Positions 12,636 through 25,461 of a DNA stretch of 64,000 nucleotides are shown piece after piece. The stretch comes from Phocoena phocoena. Taxonomy: Eukaryota; Chordata; Mammalia; Artiodactyla; Phocoenidae. The notes below the pieces were generated by a model. It was not told the DNA's origin. It made no database searches and saw only the letters and a program-made list of their open reading frames with translations. Position 1 is the stretch's first letter. Each line of letters opens with the position of its first letter. The stretch spans positions 12,846,881 through 12,910,880 of the forward strand of contig NC_089223.1 of NCBI RefSeq assembly GCF_963924675.1. The letters run 5' to 3'. A program made the position numbers and the translations under genes.

Positions 12636-13779
12636 AGATTTTGACTTCCCTGAAGAAGTAAAAAAAAAAAAAATTCTCTCTTACACTAGAAATATATAAT
12701 TGACTTTATCTGTCTCTTCTTTTGGCTGCCATGAACTTATAGCCAGATTTAAATGGGCCATTATTCTCTGTATATAGTGGATGAAGAATCCTCTCCATTC
12801 TTAAATTTGTATTCACATTTTTCTAGTTGGGTTGTAATTCTTAATTTTATATATTTAACGTTTTTGTTGTGGTTAACTCAAATCAAAAAGGAGATACATG
12901 ACAAATACATAGATTAGATAGATGAGCAGAGGACAGAAAAATAATAAAGATAGATAGAATAAATAAATAGTGATGAGAGAAAGAGATAAAATAAAGATCA
13001 TGTATTCTTCACATTTTTAAGCTACCTATTCAATTCCATAAATGTATATATCTGTCATTGTACCTATATCTCACCATATTATTTTAACAGCATTTTAACA
13101 TACTTTATGGTCTAGCAGGGTCTTGTTTTCACACTGATATAATTCTTTTGCAAAAAAGTCAGTGATAAAATCCATAGTAATCAATTATTTTAATATTAGC
13201 ATTTAATGTGCACCAGTGAATCTCCTTTTTTCCTCTATTTCTATTCTCTTTGAACATGTTGGGTCTGATGCTTTATAAATGTAATACTACCAAAGTTTTG
13301 GAGGTACAGTCCTATTCTTCTTACAATCATATTTCTCTAGATGCAGTAGACCAATTTTAAATTCACAGAGTCACTTATTTCTCATGCAGAATACTTCTAT
13401 GTTGCATTTACACAACCATATTCTTGTTGTGGAATTAGACTGCATTCTTTTGTCACATGACATGTCTGCCTCATCAGAGGAAAAAGTTGTAGGAAAAAAA
13501 AAAGGCTCAGTTCAAATAACTGTAATTTATTTTGTTTTAAAATTTATTTTTACTTTTTCATATCCTCTTAAAAATTAAAAATATAATTTATAATTATTAA
13601 TAATTAAAATAGATTATATAGACTACCAAGATAAATATTTCAACTGTGACTGTACCCCAAGCCTTCCAAAATTAAGACAGTTACCTCCTAATAATGATTT
13701 AAGAAGAATATTGAAGTATTACAAATTTAAGATTCTGAAACATTCCCAATGAATTAAAGTATTTACTCCCACCTCATAG
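12636..13779. other. Unassigned AT-rich sequence
   Basis: Contains poly(A) at 12661-12673 and a 'gatagatag'-like low-complexity stretch around 12905-12975. The 64-codon frame 13384-13578 shows no gene features. Confidence 0.35.
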
Positions 13780-14190
13780 AAATAGTTTATTTCAGGTCCG
13801 TGGCAGGGTAAGTAGAGAGGTGAATCTGGAATATTTTGTGCCAGAAAGCAAGGAAGTGCTCAAAGAATAATGGATTTATGTCAAAAGGACACAAGTGCCA
13901 GCTGGAAGAGGCTCCCACTGGCCAAATTTGACACAACATGTGCATCAGAAACAATTATAACAAATGCAATAGAGAAAAAAAATTGAGTCCATAATGTTAC
14001 TCAAAATGGAGGAAGAGGTGGAGGTGGAGACGGAACACACTTCTTTACGGAAGAGTGACAAGTAATAAATAGAGCAGGAACGATAGGAAAATCATTAAAT
14101 GGTAAAACTAGGGAAGGAGAATATGGGTGTCCACTGAACTATTCTCTTGGCTATTCTCCAGTTTAGAAATCTTTCAAAATTAAAAAATAA
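13780..14190 (+). mobile_element. L1M (L1ME-like) 3' UTR fragment
   Basis: 'ctggaagaggctcccactgg' with 'ccaaatttgacacaac', then an ending 'tctttcaaaattaaaaaata', is the order seen in old L1M/L1ME 3' UTRs. No coding sequence remains. Confidence 0.45.
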
Positions 14191-14547
14191 ATTAATTAGT
14201 GATACAAGAACAAAAGTATATTTAGGGCCCAGAATCATAATTTGTTCTAGAAAATAAATAATATTTAGAGTTGGATATAGTTTAACTGATACCAATTCCA
14301 GAAAAACTAGGAAACAAGGAAACTCATTCTAAGATGCAGATAAGGATTTTGGAGTTTTCTTGAACAGCTGATATATACATTGTAGATTTATTAATTTGTT
14401 TATTCAGAATTACAAGAACAACATATGTTCTTGTAGTCAAAATCTGGTCTAAAAATATATCCCGACATCTAGCATAAAAAATGCACTTGGGTTACTTAAA
14501 AGTTTGGTTAAGATTCACAGTGCCATGCCTAATTCGAAGTCTAGGCA

Positions 14548-14755
14548 GCATAGAGAAGGGAGGGAGTATAAGCTTTGGAGTCAGCCAAGCCTAGGTTTGA
14601 ATCAGGCTCTGCTACTTGTTATCTGAACAATCTCATGTAAGTTATATACGGTACTGAATCCTTAGTCTTCTCAGCTATAAAGAAAATGGGTAGTCTACTT
14701 CAGAATTATTTTGAAGGCCAAAATGAAATAAATATGTAGAGCATCTATCCTATTG
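14548..14755 (+). mobile_element. MIR SINE, old
   Basis: 'gctttggagtcagccaagcc' followed by 'aatcaggctctgctactt' and 'tcttctcagctataaagaaa' follows the MIR tRNA-head to core order. The landmarks are degenerate. Confidence 0.6.
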
Positions 14756-14759
14756 ACTT

Positions 14760-14900
14760 GCATTCATTCTGTGTGACAAGCATTGCCCTGGGCCCAGGGA
14801 CCAGAAGTAAAGAAAACAGAAAGATATCCACCTTGTCCTTTTGGAGCACATAGTCTAGCAGAAGAAAGAGAATAATCACACAAATTACTACATAATTATA
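14760..14900 (-). mobile_element. L2 LINE 3' end, antisense
   Basis: 'cattcattctgtgtgacaag', 'gccctgggcccagggacc' and 'ttggagcacatagtctagc' match the reverse complement of the L2 3' end. No coding content. Confidence 0.5.
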
Positions 14901-15355
14901 ATTTGGTAAATGATAAAAGAATATGAGTATGTAATGTACTCATAATAGACCATTATTTTATATATATATATATATACACATATGCAGTTACACACATGCA
15001 CATATACATATAACCATATACAAATTTCTATCTAAGACTGATCAGTCAATTAATCATTGACAAATCTGGAACCAGAACTTGAGTGCTTTCTCACTGATAA
15101 TCTAACATTTCCTCCTTTTAAGTGTATGCTTTAAAAAAGCAGTGTTTATTGAGAAGTTTAAATACCAGTTACATTCACATCACAATTCAATTTGTAATAG
15201 AATGTAAAAGATAATCAGTAATGACTGAATCACAGATCTGGAAGGGAATAGAAGAGGTCATATAATTAAGCTGTCACCTCCTGGGCAAGTTCTCACCTTA
15301 AAAAAATTTGAATCAGATATTCTCTTTTTTGTTTGTTTAAAATATATTTACTTCT
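14901..15355. other. Unassigned sequence with a short (TA)n
   Basis: A (TA)n run occupies 14959-14977. The remainder, including 'gactgatcagtcaattaatc' near 15037, is unassigned. Confidence 0.4.
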
Positions 15356-15585
15356 GATACATACAACATGAACCTTGAAGACATTATGCTAAGTGAAATG
15401 AGCCATACACAAAAGTGTATGGAGAGTTATTATTTAATGGGTATAGTATGGGCTAATTTAAAAGTTCAGGAGATAGATAGTGGTGATGGTTGCACAACAG
15501 TGTGAATGTACTTAATGTCACTGAAATACACACTTAAAAATGAATAAAATGGTAAATTTTGTTATGTATATTTCACTACAAATTG
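15356..15585 (+). mobile_element. L1M 3' end fragment
   Basis: 'ttatgctaagtgaaatgagc', 'gtggtgatggttgcacaaca' and 'gtgaatgtacttaatgtcac' are the order of an L1MB-type 3' end. Part of the usual spacer between the first two landmarks is missing. The end enters the inverted repeat described separately. Confidence 0.7.
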
Positions 15586-15611
15586 TAGTAAAATATACAT
15601 AACAAAATTTA
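15553..15611. repeat. Near-perfect 29-bp inverted repeat with 1-base centre
   Basis: Arm 1 (15553-15581) and arm 2 (15583-15611) are reverse complements at 28 of 29 positions with one base between them. Arm 1 is the L1M 3' end; arm 2 is its inverted copy. The sequence could extrude as a hairpin. Confidence 0.9.
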
Positions 15612-16727
15612 CATCTATATTACGAAGCATTGTTAATATTTGTTATCTTTGAACAGAGATCATAGTGAAGAGAAAGTTTCAGTTTCTGTATAACACATAT
15701 CTCTTGTTTAAATTGCCCACATGTATGTATTACTCTTATAATGTGTAATAAATTTTTTAAATAAAATTTACTTTCAGCATTAAATCCCTACAACTATATA
15801 AATATGGAAAGATCATACATATAATATGCACAAAAGATAATACTGTCATACAAAAATTTTTTCAATTTAATTTTCTTTACTAATGAAGGGTAAAGAACAA
15901 TAATATAAGAAATAAAGCGATGAAAAGGGCTGGCAGCACCTTAACACAAGTGTACTTCCAAGGATACTCTTACCAGGCCCCACCCTTTATACCCAGTGGC
16001 TCCTGTTCTTATGGCTAGGACAGAGAAGTCTTCCGTGGAAATTAGATAAGTCTGCTCAGTGCTAACCTCCAGGGTGGACCTGAAGTGGGCAAGGAATCAG
16101 AAGAACTTGAGCATAGACCTGGGATGGAGAGAGACAGAGAAAGAACTCCAAAGAACTAATGATGATCCAAAAAGGAAAGTATTTCACATAGCATCTAGGT
16201 TCACCTACATATTTCTTGGAGAATTTGGTGAGAATGCTGCCTCACAACAAGGTATTGTTTGAGATAAACAAGTTCTAGTTCCAGGAGACAACCAAGCCAA
16301 ACCTGAGTTTAGTGACAATCTTAGAAGGAAGAGGAATTTTTCTTTGAGGGTAACTTAAACTTAAGGATCAGTCAAATCTTAAACTTAAGGGATGATCTAC
16401 TAAAGACTTAACTTCTGTTTTTCACCACTTTTGTACAAATATTGTATAAAGTCTCTTCATTGATCCTACTGACTGGTGGGGTATGAGGGAGGGTGCGGGC
16501 AGGAAAGAGAGAAGGTAGAGAAAGGTCTCCCCTGACCCAGTTAACACAAAAAGGCACGTGAGAACTCAAGATTTAGTCCTTTCTTATCTCCAAGAAAGAT
16601 ACAAAGGCCTTCGTGGGTTTCTAAGTTCTTCCCTTTATACTCAAAGGCCTGAATTGGGATGTGCATATAGTAGAAAGTCAATAAATACTACTCTTCTAGC
16701 AATTAAATTAATCAAATTATTATTATG
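15612..16727. other. Unassigned sequence
   Basis: No gene or clear repeat. The 67-codon frame 16059-16262 has no recognised homolog. About 16650-16690 ends 'aaagtcaataaatactac', a possible L2/MIR tail. Confidence 0.35.
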
Positions 16728-16740
16728 AAATTCCTTCTAC

Positions 16741-16925
16741 CAAGAGGTACAAACTACTATGTATAAAATAAATAAGCTACAAGGATATATTGTACAGCAT
16801 AGGAAATATAGCCAAAATTTTATAATAACTTGAAATGGAGTATAACCTATAAAAATTTTGAATCACTGTGTTGTACACCTGAAACTAACATTGTAAATTA
16901 ACTATACTGCAATAAAAAAACAAAA
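16741..16925 (+). mobile_element. Severely 5'-truncated L1 insertion with 13-bp TSD
   Basis: Only the last ~185 bp of an L1 3' UTR remain: 'tattgtacagcatagg', 'ttttataataacttgaaatg', 'gttgtacacctgaaac', 'ctatactgcaataaaaaaac'. The flanks carry a perfect duplication 'aaattccttctac' at 16728-16740 and 16926-16938, so both insertion boundaries are fixed. Confidence 0.92.
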
Positions 16926-16938
16926 AAATTCCTTCTAC

Positions 16939-19900
16939 AATATACTCATATCTATAGAAAAGCATTAATACTAACATATTCCAAGTTGAGACCTTTTGTT
17001 TAGATACCCATTAACATTCCTCTGTTGTTTGAGGATTTGAACAATGAACATATTCTTCTATTAGAGTTTAAATTTCTTAAGATCTTACTGATTGTTTACG
17101 GAGAATGCTCCACCCTAAGACGCACACCAGGCTGCCTCCCTACACCCTTGAGCTAAATTTTAGCAGGATTCAGATACCAACGTATTACAATCTTCATCAA
17201 CATGCATTAGTTTATCTTAGCTCTAACTTGGAAAAGGAATTCTGAAGACTTCATTTATTACTCTCCACAGTGCTTAGAATGATACAAACCTTATTCTTAA
17301 TGCTCAGTTATGTTTATTGTCTGTCAATTTTTTTCTAGGTGAATTCTGATACAGGTACAATTTCCCTGAAAATGGAAGGGCCAAAGGTAAAGTTTGTCAT
17401 TAAGGCAGAGTCTGTTTACTCTTAGAATTCCATGGAAATAAATTACAGTATCTTTACCATAATAACATTATTCAGATGAGGGAAAAAAATCTTTTTGAGG
17501 ACTTAGCCTCTGGGTTTCCTTCATCTATACACAGCCCTTTGGGCTTTCAGTACATACTCTTAAAGGCAATCATAAAACAACTAGAATTAACAGCAATCTG
17601 TTCTTAGAGCAGATTTAGGAGGTGTCAAACATTATCTTGCTTTGTTCACTTGAGCCTCTTTCACAAAGCCACGTTCTTGTTGATCTGTTTCTCCTAGTTT
17701 CCTTGGGCAAGTCATCACGAATAGTGTACATTTCCCAGTAAATGGAATCTTTAACAAGAGATGCTATTTTTATGCCCATGAAAAAAAATTACTAGAGAAA
17801 CATGTGAAATGACAGGGAATTTATTTTGCTAACCTCCTAGTATAGATATACAGATTTTCTAGATTGACAATTCAAAGCAAATTCTTTGACTTGTTTGTTT
17901 GTTGCTTTTGTTGTTGTTGTTGTTTAGTGTGGTGATCTGTTTGGTTGGGTTTTTTTTCCTCCCCTATAGAATTTATTATTTTCTTCAATAAAGTGGCCAG
18001 TAAACTTAGTCCATCTTATGTCAGTGATCAAGAGTCTTTCATATAGGTTATCTTGAAAATAATATATCTGAAAATTAAATCTCAAAACCTATTAATTTAG
18101 AAAAGAAAAAAATTGCAGACCAACTAGTAAATCTACTAGGCACACCAGCAATGAAAGTCAGCTTAAGTGTGATTTTAAAACTTCACTGCAGATTCCTTAG
18201 TGATCAGATACAGTGATCATATCCTCAAAATATTCTGAGAATAAGGAAAACAGTGCTATACAGCTGTAATTGTTCTAGGGAAGAATGCTCAGGTGGCTAG
18301 TAATCTGGAGTAAGACAGACCATCACATGATTAACTACATTATGTATTTTATATCACCAAATGACAACCTCAGATTATACTCCCATAAAGATGCCATAAT
18401 TGACAATTCACAGGTACATCAAATATTGTGACTCTAGCTGAGTATAAGTATTCTGAATACTCAGTAGTCCTGTGAGGTTTGTCTCATAGCATAGGAGTTT
18501 GTAAAATAATGCCTTACACTTCTTTACTTACTGGATTCTATTCATTTCATTATTGAATCCAGCTTACCAAGAATGTCAAAGGTTAATGAAAGATCTTTAT
18601 TTTTTTCAGTTTTAATATTCTCTGAAAACAAATAAAATAAACAGTGCCCCTAAAGATAATTCAATTACTGTTTCATTCAGTATAGTTCTCTACAAAGTTA
18701 AATTATAACTTTTTATTACATTTTTAGAAAACTGGGTTTTTTTCCCTGCTTCTTCTTGAGAGGGGAAACAAGAATAAACATATATGAAAAAAGAGAAACA
18801 ATAAATATACAAGAAAAAGAACATGTAATTTTAAAAAATAAATAATGAAAGAGTCAAATGCAACCATCTTTAGCTGCCACAGACAAAAAGAAAACTCCAA
18901 AATGACTTGACCTTGAAAGTCAGTAAATATAAGCTCCCTGTTCTCCTACGGAAGGATCTCAACAGAACTTTACAAGCTACGGATACTATGCAAATTTTGG
19001 ATGATTTAGGCATATCAGTGGGGTAGGGATATCAGAAAGCAAATGTAAGGGAAAAGATAATTGAGTTAGGGTCCTGTTGCCAGATACAATGGCATCTGCA
19101 TAAAGCTTGCCAGAAGCCAAAGTACTGCTTTACTCTGCAAAGGAAGTGTGGCATCTAGTGGACATTTCGTTTCTGCAATACCTTCCTATATTTTTCAGAG
19201 AAATAGATGTGATACAGAGTAGATCTTTGTGGTTTAACTGTCTTGTTTTTGTTATTGTTTTAAATAAGCCACGTTTTCATCTTCCATGTTAAGTGTGACT
19301 TTTTTATGCTAACTTGGCAATAAAATCAAGCTGTCCATATGAAAAAAAAATTGTTTAGAATCTATAGGTCTACAAAGTGATTCTTAGCTGAGTGTGTTTA
19401 CTTTTTATTTTGAAAAATATCCCAATATGAGATTTTTCAATTATATTTACATGAAATAAAATCCTTTTTGTTTTTCCTGGAATATTAAGTTTCACAAAAT
19501 GTGAAATGCTTTAAGAAAGTCAGAACAAAAATATTAGTATGTGAATGTACTGCTTCATAACATGAAAATCTTTTACAAATCAGATAGTTCAAGTATAATA
19601 GAGATATTGCATTGAAATTCATAGAATTCTAAATACATGTTGAGTTTATTATAGAAAACAATATTTTCAAAATAAGGTATTTTAAATTACAAATCAGAAA
19701 CAAATTTCTATCTTTGTTGATTTTAGTTACTCACTGATAAACGTTAGACGTGGTTCCAGTAAAAACTTACTTCTGAATATTCGTTGTGACCCAAAATACA
19801 TTAACTTACTACAATCTGAAGTCATATTTCAAAATTCAACTTTGCCCTCTTGTCAAATCAGTCAAGTGTTTTAAAAAACTTATAAGTGTACAACTCGGTA

Positions 19901-20804
19901 TTTATTAAAAGTTAAACAACTTCAGAAGAGCTTAGTGCTTTTCTATGAATTGACTAAACTCTCAAGTTATCAAAAACCCTAGCCAACATTTTCCTCTACT
20001 CTAAAATATTTTTTGCCTGCTATTGATACCTCAATGTTTCCATAGGTTTGCTTATATGAAGTTAGCCTTTTAGCAATAGGAAACTTCGAAGAATAATTTG
20101 TGAATTTCAGGTAGGCAGTCTGAAATGGCTTGGGTTTTTCGCCACTTGGGGGAATAGAGGCATATACTTCTGTTCATGGCTTGGTTCCCCCCTAGTGGAC
20201 ATCAAGTAATACTGTAAATTAAAATTCTTACATAATATTCCAACGGTCAAAGTAATAGAGATTAGTTGTAGGTTCAGCTGAGGGAACTAAAGTAGTTATT
20301 TTCCTGTGATATTTTTGAATCTTACAGTTCACACTTAACTTGTTATCTAACCATCCATTGTTTGAAATGTGGGTGAATGACCTTTAAAGAATCTATAAAT
20401 CCATGAAGAAAATTATATACTTGCAAAGTTAATATTTTGATGATTTGAAAATTATTGAAATGAGACACTTATTTGGAAACGTTTTTTACTTATTTCCATG
20501 GTAGATAAATAATCATCCATACTTTGTTCCATGAGACTTTGTAAATTTAGGAAAACCCCTTTTTCCATTTCCTAAAAGGTACATCACTCTGAAGACTATG
20601 CAGCAGCTTATCAAGTGTACAACCGCATTTCTTAAAGGGAAAGCTCTTCTTTCCCATATAATATACTCCTTAGCATATAATATTCCTTCCACACTATTCT
20701 AGAATACATGAATGAAAGAGAAAATAAAATGGAAAGAATCAGTGAATTTTTAATGTAATATTTGTGTTTAATAAAACTCTTAATAAAAGTTTAATAAAAC
20801 TTTG
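16939..20804. other. 3.9 kb sequence poor in recognisable repeats
   Basis: No gene, L1, L2, SINE or LTR recognised. A short (GTT)n lies at about 17907-17930. Open frames (for example 19107-19292, 61 codons) are short and unremarkable. Two CTCF-like motifs at 20142-20198 are treated as a finding only. Confidence 0.4.
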
Positions 20805-20856
20805 AAAAAAAAGAAAGAGAAGGAGAGGAGAAAGATAGAGAGGGGAGGAGAGAAGT
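20805..20856. repeat. Purine-rich (GA) low-complexity tract
   Basis: An A-rich start is followed by GAGAGG-like purine repeats. Simple sequence with no coding potential. Confidence 0.8.
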
Positions 20857-21104
20857 GAATGGAGTTGCTCTGCAACCTCAGGAAAAAAGAAGGATTGCCC
20901 TGGTATAGGCATTTCAGCATTGTACTATACAAATAGCCATGGCAAAACACAGCAACTTAACAAAAATGCATTCCACGTACATAGCTGCAAACAGCATCAG
21001 TAGCAATTATAAAAGGGTTTCTACAGATATTAAAAATGAAAGTTTTCCATAATGTCTAAAGCACTACATAAATATAAGGTAACGTTTATAAGTATTGCTG
21101 TCTT

Positions 21105-21355
21105 CAGCAGCAGAGACAATAGCTAAGACTTACAGAATCTTACTTACAAACTGGTAAACACAGCTTTAACTGCTATACATACATCACTTCATTTGAGCCT
21201 CACAACAACCCTATAAGGTGGGTTCTATTTTATCCTTATTTTGCATAAGAGAAAAACGAGGCACAGAGAAGTTAACTGCCCAAGGCCACACAATTAGAAG
21301 ATGGTAAAGGAAAGATGCAGCCAGTAATCCTAGCTCCTAAATCTGTGTGCTTAAC
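21105..21355 (+). mobile_element. MIR SINE, nearly complete
   Basis: 'gagcctcacaacaaccctat', 'aaggtgggttctattttatcc', 'gaggcacagagaagttaac', 'tgcccaaggccacacaatt' and 'ctaaatctgtgtgcttaacc' follow the MIR consensus in order. It is one of the best preserved MIR copies here. Confidence 0.85.
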
Positions 21356-22114
21356 CTTTGAATTCCTTGAAAATTACATTGATGCTAACAACAGTAATGT
21401 CAATAAGAATCTGGTAAGCAAATATATCAAGTGCACACATTAGAACTAAATTACTATGACCTCAATTTGGGATAAATTCTACTTCAAAATTACAAACATC
21501 ACTACCATACATTATAAGTATTGATACTGTCCTTTAGATTTATTCTTACATTTGAGAAAACAAACAGCAAAAATGCCCTCTTGCAGAATCAGCATATTGC
21601 TACAGATTAATATTTAGAATGAAAACAGAAAACTGACAAGCCTCTGTACCAACTTGTAACCAGAAAAAAATGTATTTAATCCAAGATACTCATTTATTCT
21701 TAAAAAAATTTTTTTAAAGCAATGAACTACTTATAACCTTTCAAAGCCACTGGATTAAAAGGAGATTTACCTTTTTCTTTAAAAACTGCTTGCATAAAGG
21801 TTTGGAAGTTCCCCACTTCTGGGTGATAAAAGGTGCAGGTTTATACAAATGTATTATTCTTCAGGGGATGTTTGGAAGTGCATTAGTTATATCAAACGTT
21901 AAATAAATAGTACTAATGTCAAGATATTTCATGAAGTTACAAAAGGTCAAAATATCAAATCTTCCATAATAGCACCATTGATACATTTTAATACCAATCT
22001 TTGTAATATTCACCATCATCTTCCCCACAACGAAAATAATATCTTCCTATTTCATGATTAATTGATTAAGTTCTATCTTCTGTAATAATGTTAATTTTAG
22101 TGATATGATCTGAT
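21356..22114. other. Unassigned sequence
   Basis: No gene or named repeat recognised. AT-rich. Confidence 0.4.
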
Positions 22115-22134
22115 AAAAAGAATTACAGAGCTCA

Positions 22135-22535
22135 GGACTTCCCTGGTGGCGCAGTGGTTAAGAATCCACCTGCCAATGCGGGGGACACAGGTTCGATCCC
22201 TGGTCAGGAAAGATCCCACATGCTGCAGAGCAACTAAGCCCGTGCACCACAACTACTGAGCCTGCACTCTAGAGCCCACAAGCCACAACTAGCGATCCCA
22301 AGTGCCACAACTACAGAGACTGCGTGCCACAACAAATGAAGCCCACGTGCCTAGAGCCCGTGCTCCACAAGAGAAGCCCACGTGCAGCAACAAAGAGTAG
22401 CCCCCACTCACTGCAACTAGAGAAAGCCCATGCACAGCAACGAAGACTCAGTGCAGCCAAAAATAAATTAATTAATTAATTTAAAATTTTTTTAAAAAAT
22501 AAATAAATAAATGGAAAGATCTTGGGGGGGAAAAA
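22135..22535 (+). mobile_element. Full-length CHR SINE (~400 bp with tail)
   Basis: Pol III A box region 'tggcgcagtggttaagaatc' and B box 'ggttcgatccctgg' precede a long body of 'ccacaactactgagcc' modules and an (AAAT)n/poly(A) tail. A long exact TSD 'aaaaagaattacagagctca' lies at 22115-22134 and ends at 22554 on the right. Transcription in trans by L1 proteins is expected for the family. Confidence 0.95.
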
Positions 22536-22837
22536 AAAAAGAATTACAGAGCTCAAAGTACATGAACTTCTTATACCAGGAAAGATAAAAATTGATCTTT
22601 CAGAAATTTCCTCTTTTGCAATTGACATGTTTCTGATTGCTTTACAAATTGGATTTTTTATTTTTAATAGACCCCCCAAAACATAAATATCAATATATTA
22701 GAGCCAACACCAAAAATATCCCAACAGAGTAGGTTATTCAAAGAGTAAATGACCTATGGTAATAAAGGAAGTGAATAGAAGCCACAAAACTTAGGTACCC
22801 AGAACTGCTTTAGATGTTTAACTTATTATCTTATTTG

Positions 22838-22985
22838 GTGATTCTCAAACCTTGGCTACCAGCCCAGCAGTATAATCATCACTAGCATACTTGTTAGAAA
22901 TGCAAATTCTCAGGCCCACATCAGAACTACTCAGTCTGAAACACTGAAGGTAGGGTTCAGCAATCAGTGTTTCAGTAAGCCTTCT
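22838..22985 (+). mobile_element. MER5A-like hAT DNA transposon (non-autonomous)
   Basis: 'gtgattctcaaaccttggct', 'gttagaaatgcaaattctcag', 'gcccacatcagaactactcag' and 'agcaatcagtgtttcagtaag' match the MER5 family order. Terminal repeats are eroded and no 8-bp duplication is evident. Confidence 0.75.
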
Positions 22986-24008
22986 AACCGTCCAATTGAC
23001 TCCTCACAATGACCCTATGAAATTAATAATTTCTATATTTTATGAACAAAGGTTAAACAGCATCCTAACAGTACCAAAAGAGAGAGAGAGAGATCCAACT
23101 GTGTGCTGTCTACAAAGGAAACATTTTAGATTCAAAGAGATAAACAGGTTTAAAGTAAAAAAGATGAACAAATATATATAATATGCAATTAATAACCACA
23201 AGAGAGCTGTAGTGGGTACACTAATATCAGAACAGACTTTAAGACAAAACATATTACTAGAGACAAAGAGTGGCATTTTAAGATAAAAGGGTCAATTCAT
23301 TAAGATGATATAACAATTATAAACATATGAACATCCAAAAAACTGAGCCCCAAAATATATGAAACAAAAATAACAAAAATGAAGGGAGAAATACATAATT
23401 TAAGAAGAATAATGGAGGCTTCAATACTCCACTCTTAATAATAAGGGGTAGAGCAACTAGACAGAAAATCAACATGGATATAGAAGATCTGGATAATACC
23501 AAAAACCAACTTGACTGAACTGACATATATAGCACACTCCAGACAACAAGAGCAGAGTAATTCTTAAGTGCACATGGAACATGCTCCCAGATACACCATA
23601 TGTCAGACCATAAAGCAAGTCTTAATAAATTTAAAAAGATTAACATCATGCAAAGTATGTTTTCTGACTATAAGGGGATTAAATTAGATACCAAAACAGA
23701 AAACAACATGGGATATTTACAAATATTTAGATTTAAGCCGTACCTCTAAATAACCCATGTATCAAAGAAGAAATCACAAGGGAAACAAGAAAATATTTTG
23801 AGCTGCATAAAAATGAAAACACAATATATCGTATTTATGAAATGTTGCTAAATCAGTGTTTAGAGGGAAATATGTATATTAGAAAGGAAACAGAAAACTA
23901 AATAGATCTAGTAAGTAAAGAAATGGAACTAGTAATTAAAATTTTTATACAAAAAAAAAATCCCATGCTCAGATGGCTTCAGTGATAAGTTCTTCCAAAC
24001 ATTTAAAG

Positions 24009-24262
24009 CAGCGGTCCCCAAATTTTTTGGCACCAGGGACCAGTTTCGTGTAAGACAAGTCCTCCACGGACCGGGGGTGGGGGGTGGGGGGTGGATGGTT
24101 CAGGTGGTAATGTGAACGATGGTTCAAGCGGTAATGCGAGCGATGGGAGCGTCAGATGAAGCTTTGTTTGCTCGCCCGCCACTCACCTCCTGCTGTGCGG
24201 CCCAGTTCCTAACAGGCCGAGGACCGATACCAGTCCATGGCCCCGGGGGTTGGGGACTCCTG
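24009..24262. mobile_element. Non-autonomous hAT DNA transposon with exact 8-bp TSD
   Basis: Starts 'cagcggtccccaa' and ends 'ttggggactcctg', imperfect terminal inverted repeats. The 8-bp duplication 'atttaaag' is exact at 24001-24008 and 24263-24270. The 254-bp interior is GC-rich ('gcggcccagttcctaacagg') with no transposase. Termini and 8-bp TSD are diagnostic of hAT; the subfamily name is not assigned. Confidence 0.92.
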
Positions 24263-24283
24263 ATTTAAAGAATACCAGCCCAT

Positions 24284-24467
24284 GGGCTTCCCTGGTGGCG
24301 CAGTGGTTGAGAGTCTGCCTGCCGATGCAGGGGACACGGGTTCGTGCCCCGGTCCGGGAAGATCCCACATGCCGCGGAGCGGCTGGGCCCATGAGCCATG
24401 GCCACTGAGCCTGCGTGTCCGGGGCCTGTGCTCCACAACGGGAGAGGCCACAACAGCGAGAGGCCCG
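24284..24467 (+). mobile_element. CHR SINE (~200-bp form), tail-less
   Basis: Head 'gggcttccctggtggcgcag', B box 'gggttcgtgccccggtcc', body 'gagccatggccactgagcc'. It stops at 'gaggcccg' without the usual 'taccgc' and poly(A). TSD 'aagaataccagccc' at 24268-24281 and 'aagaataccaaccc' at 24468-24481 (one mismatch). The left TSD overlaps the right hAT duplication, so the SINE came after the hAT. Confidence 0.93.
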
Positions 24468-25461
24468 AAGAATACCAACCCTTCATAAATTCTTCCAGAA
24501 AATAGAAAAGGAAGTAACACAGCTAATTCTAAAAGATGAGTATTATCTTTATATTAGAAAAAAAGAAAAGCTGACCAAGAAAAAGGGGAAATACAAATTA
24601 CCAAAATCAGAAATGAAAGAGGAGACATCACTAACAGGTTTATAGAGATTTAAATTATCATAAGGAAATACTGTGAACAACTCTATGCCAACAAATTGGA
24701 CAATGAAGATGAAATGGAAAAATTTCTAAAAAGAACAAAAATGCTGTTACTGAAGTTGACTGAAGAAAAATAGAAAAACTGAATATACCTACAACAAATA
24801 AAGAAATTGAATTAGTAATTTGAAGTCTTCCCATAAAAATAAAGCTCAAGCCTAGGTGGCTTCACTGATAAATTATACCAACATTTAAAGAAGAAAGAAT
24901 ACCAATCTTTCCCAAACTTTTCCCAAAGACAGAGAAGGAAGCACTTTCCAGCTCATTCTATGAAACCATTATTATGCTGATACCAAAGCCAGATGAAGAT
25001 ATCACAAGAAAACTACAAACCAATATCCCTCATGAATATACACATGAAAGCCCTCAACAATATATTAGCAAACAAAATCCAGGAAAATACGAGAAGGATA
25101 ATGCACCATGACCAAGTGGGATTTAAACCCAGAATGCAACGTTGGTTTAACCTCCAAGTAGAAATTAATGTGATATCTTATTAATAGAATAAAGAACAAA
25201 ACACACATGATCCTCTTAAAAGATGCAAGGACTTAGAAAAAAATCCATTCATGTTAAAACAAAAACAAAGAAACTCTCAACAAGCTAGGAATAGAAGGGA
25301 ACTTTCTTAACCTGAAAAAAGGAATCCATGAAAAACCTACAGCTAACAGCACACTTAATAACTAAAAGACTGAATGCTCTCCCCCTAAGAACAAGGCAAG
25401 GATATCTGCTCTCACCACTTCTTTCAACATTGTACTGGAGATTCTAACCAGGGTAATCAGG

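Noticed and set aside
23040..23649. Minus-strand hydrophobic frames of 78 and 110 codons
   Set aside because: They are complements of A-rich L1 ORF2 sequence, which gives Leu/Phe-rich artefacts.
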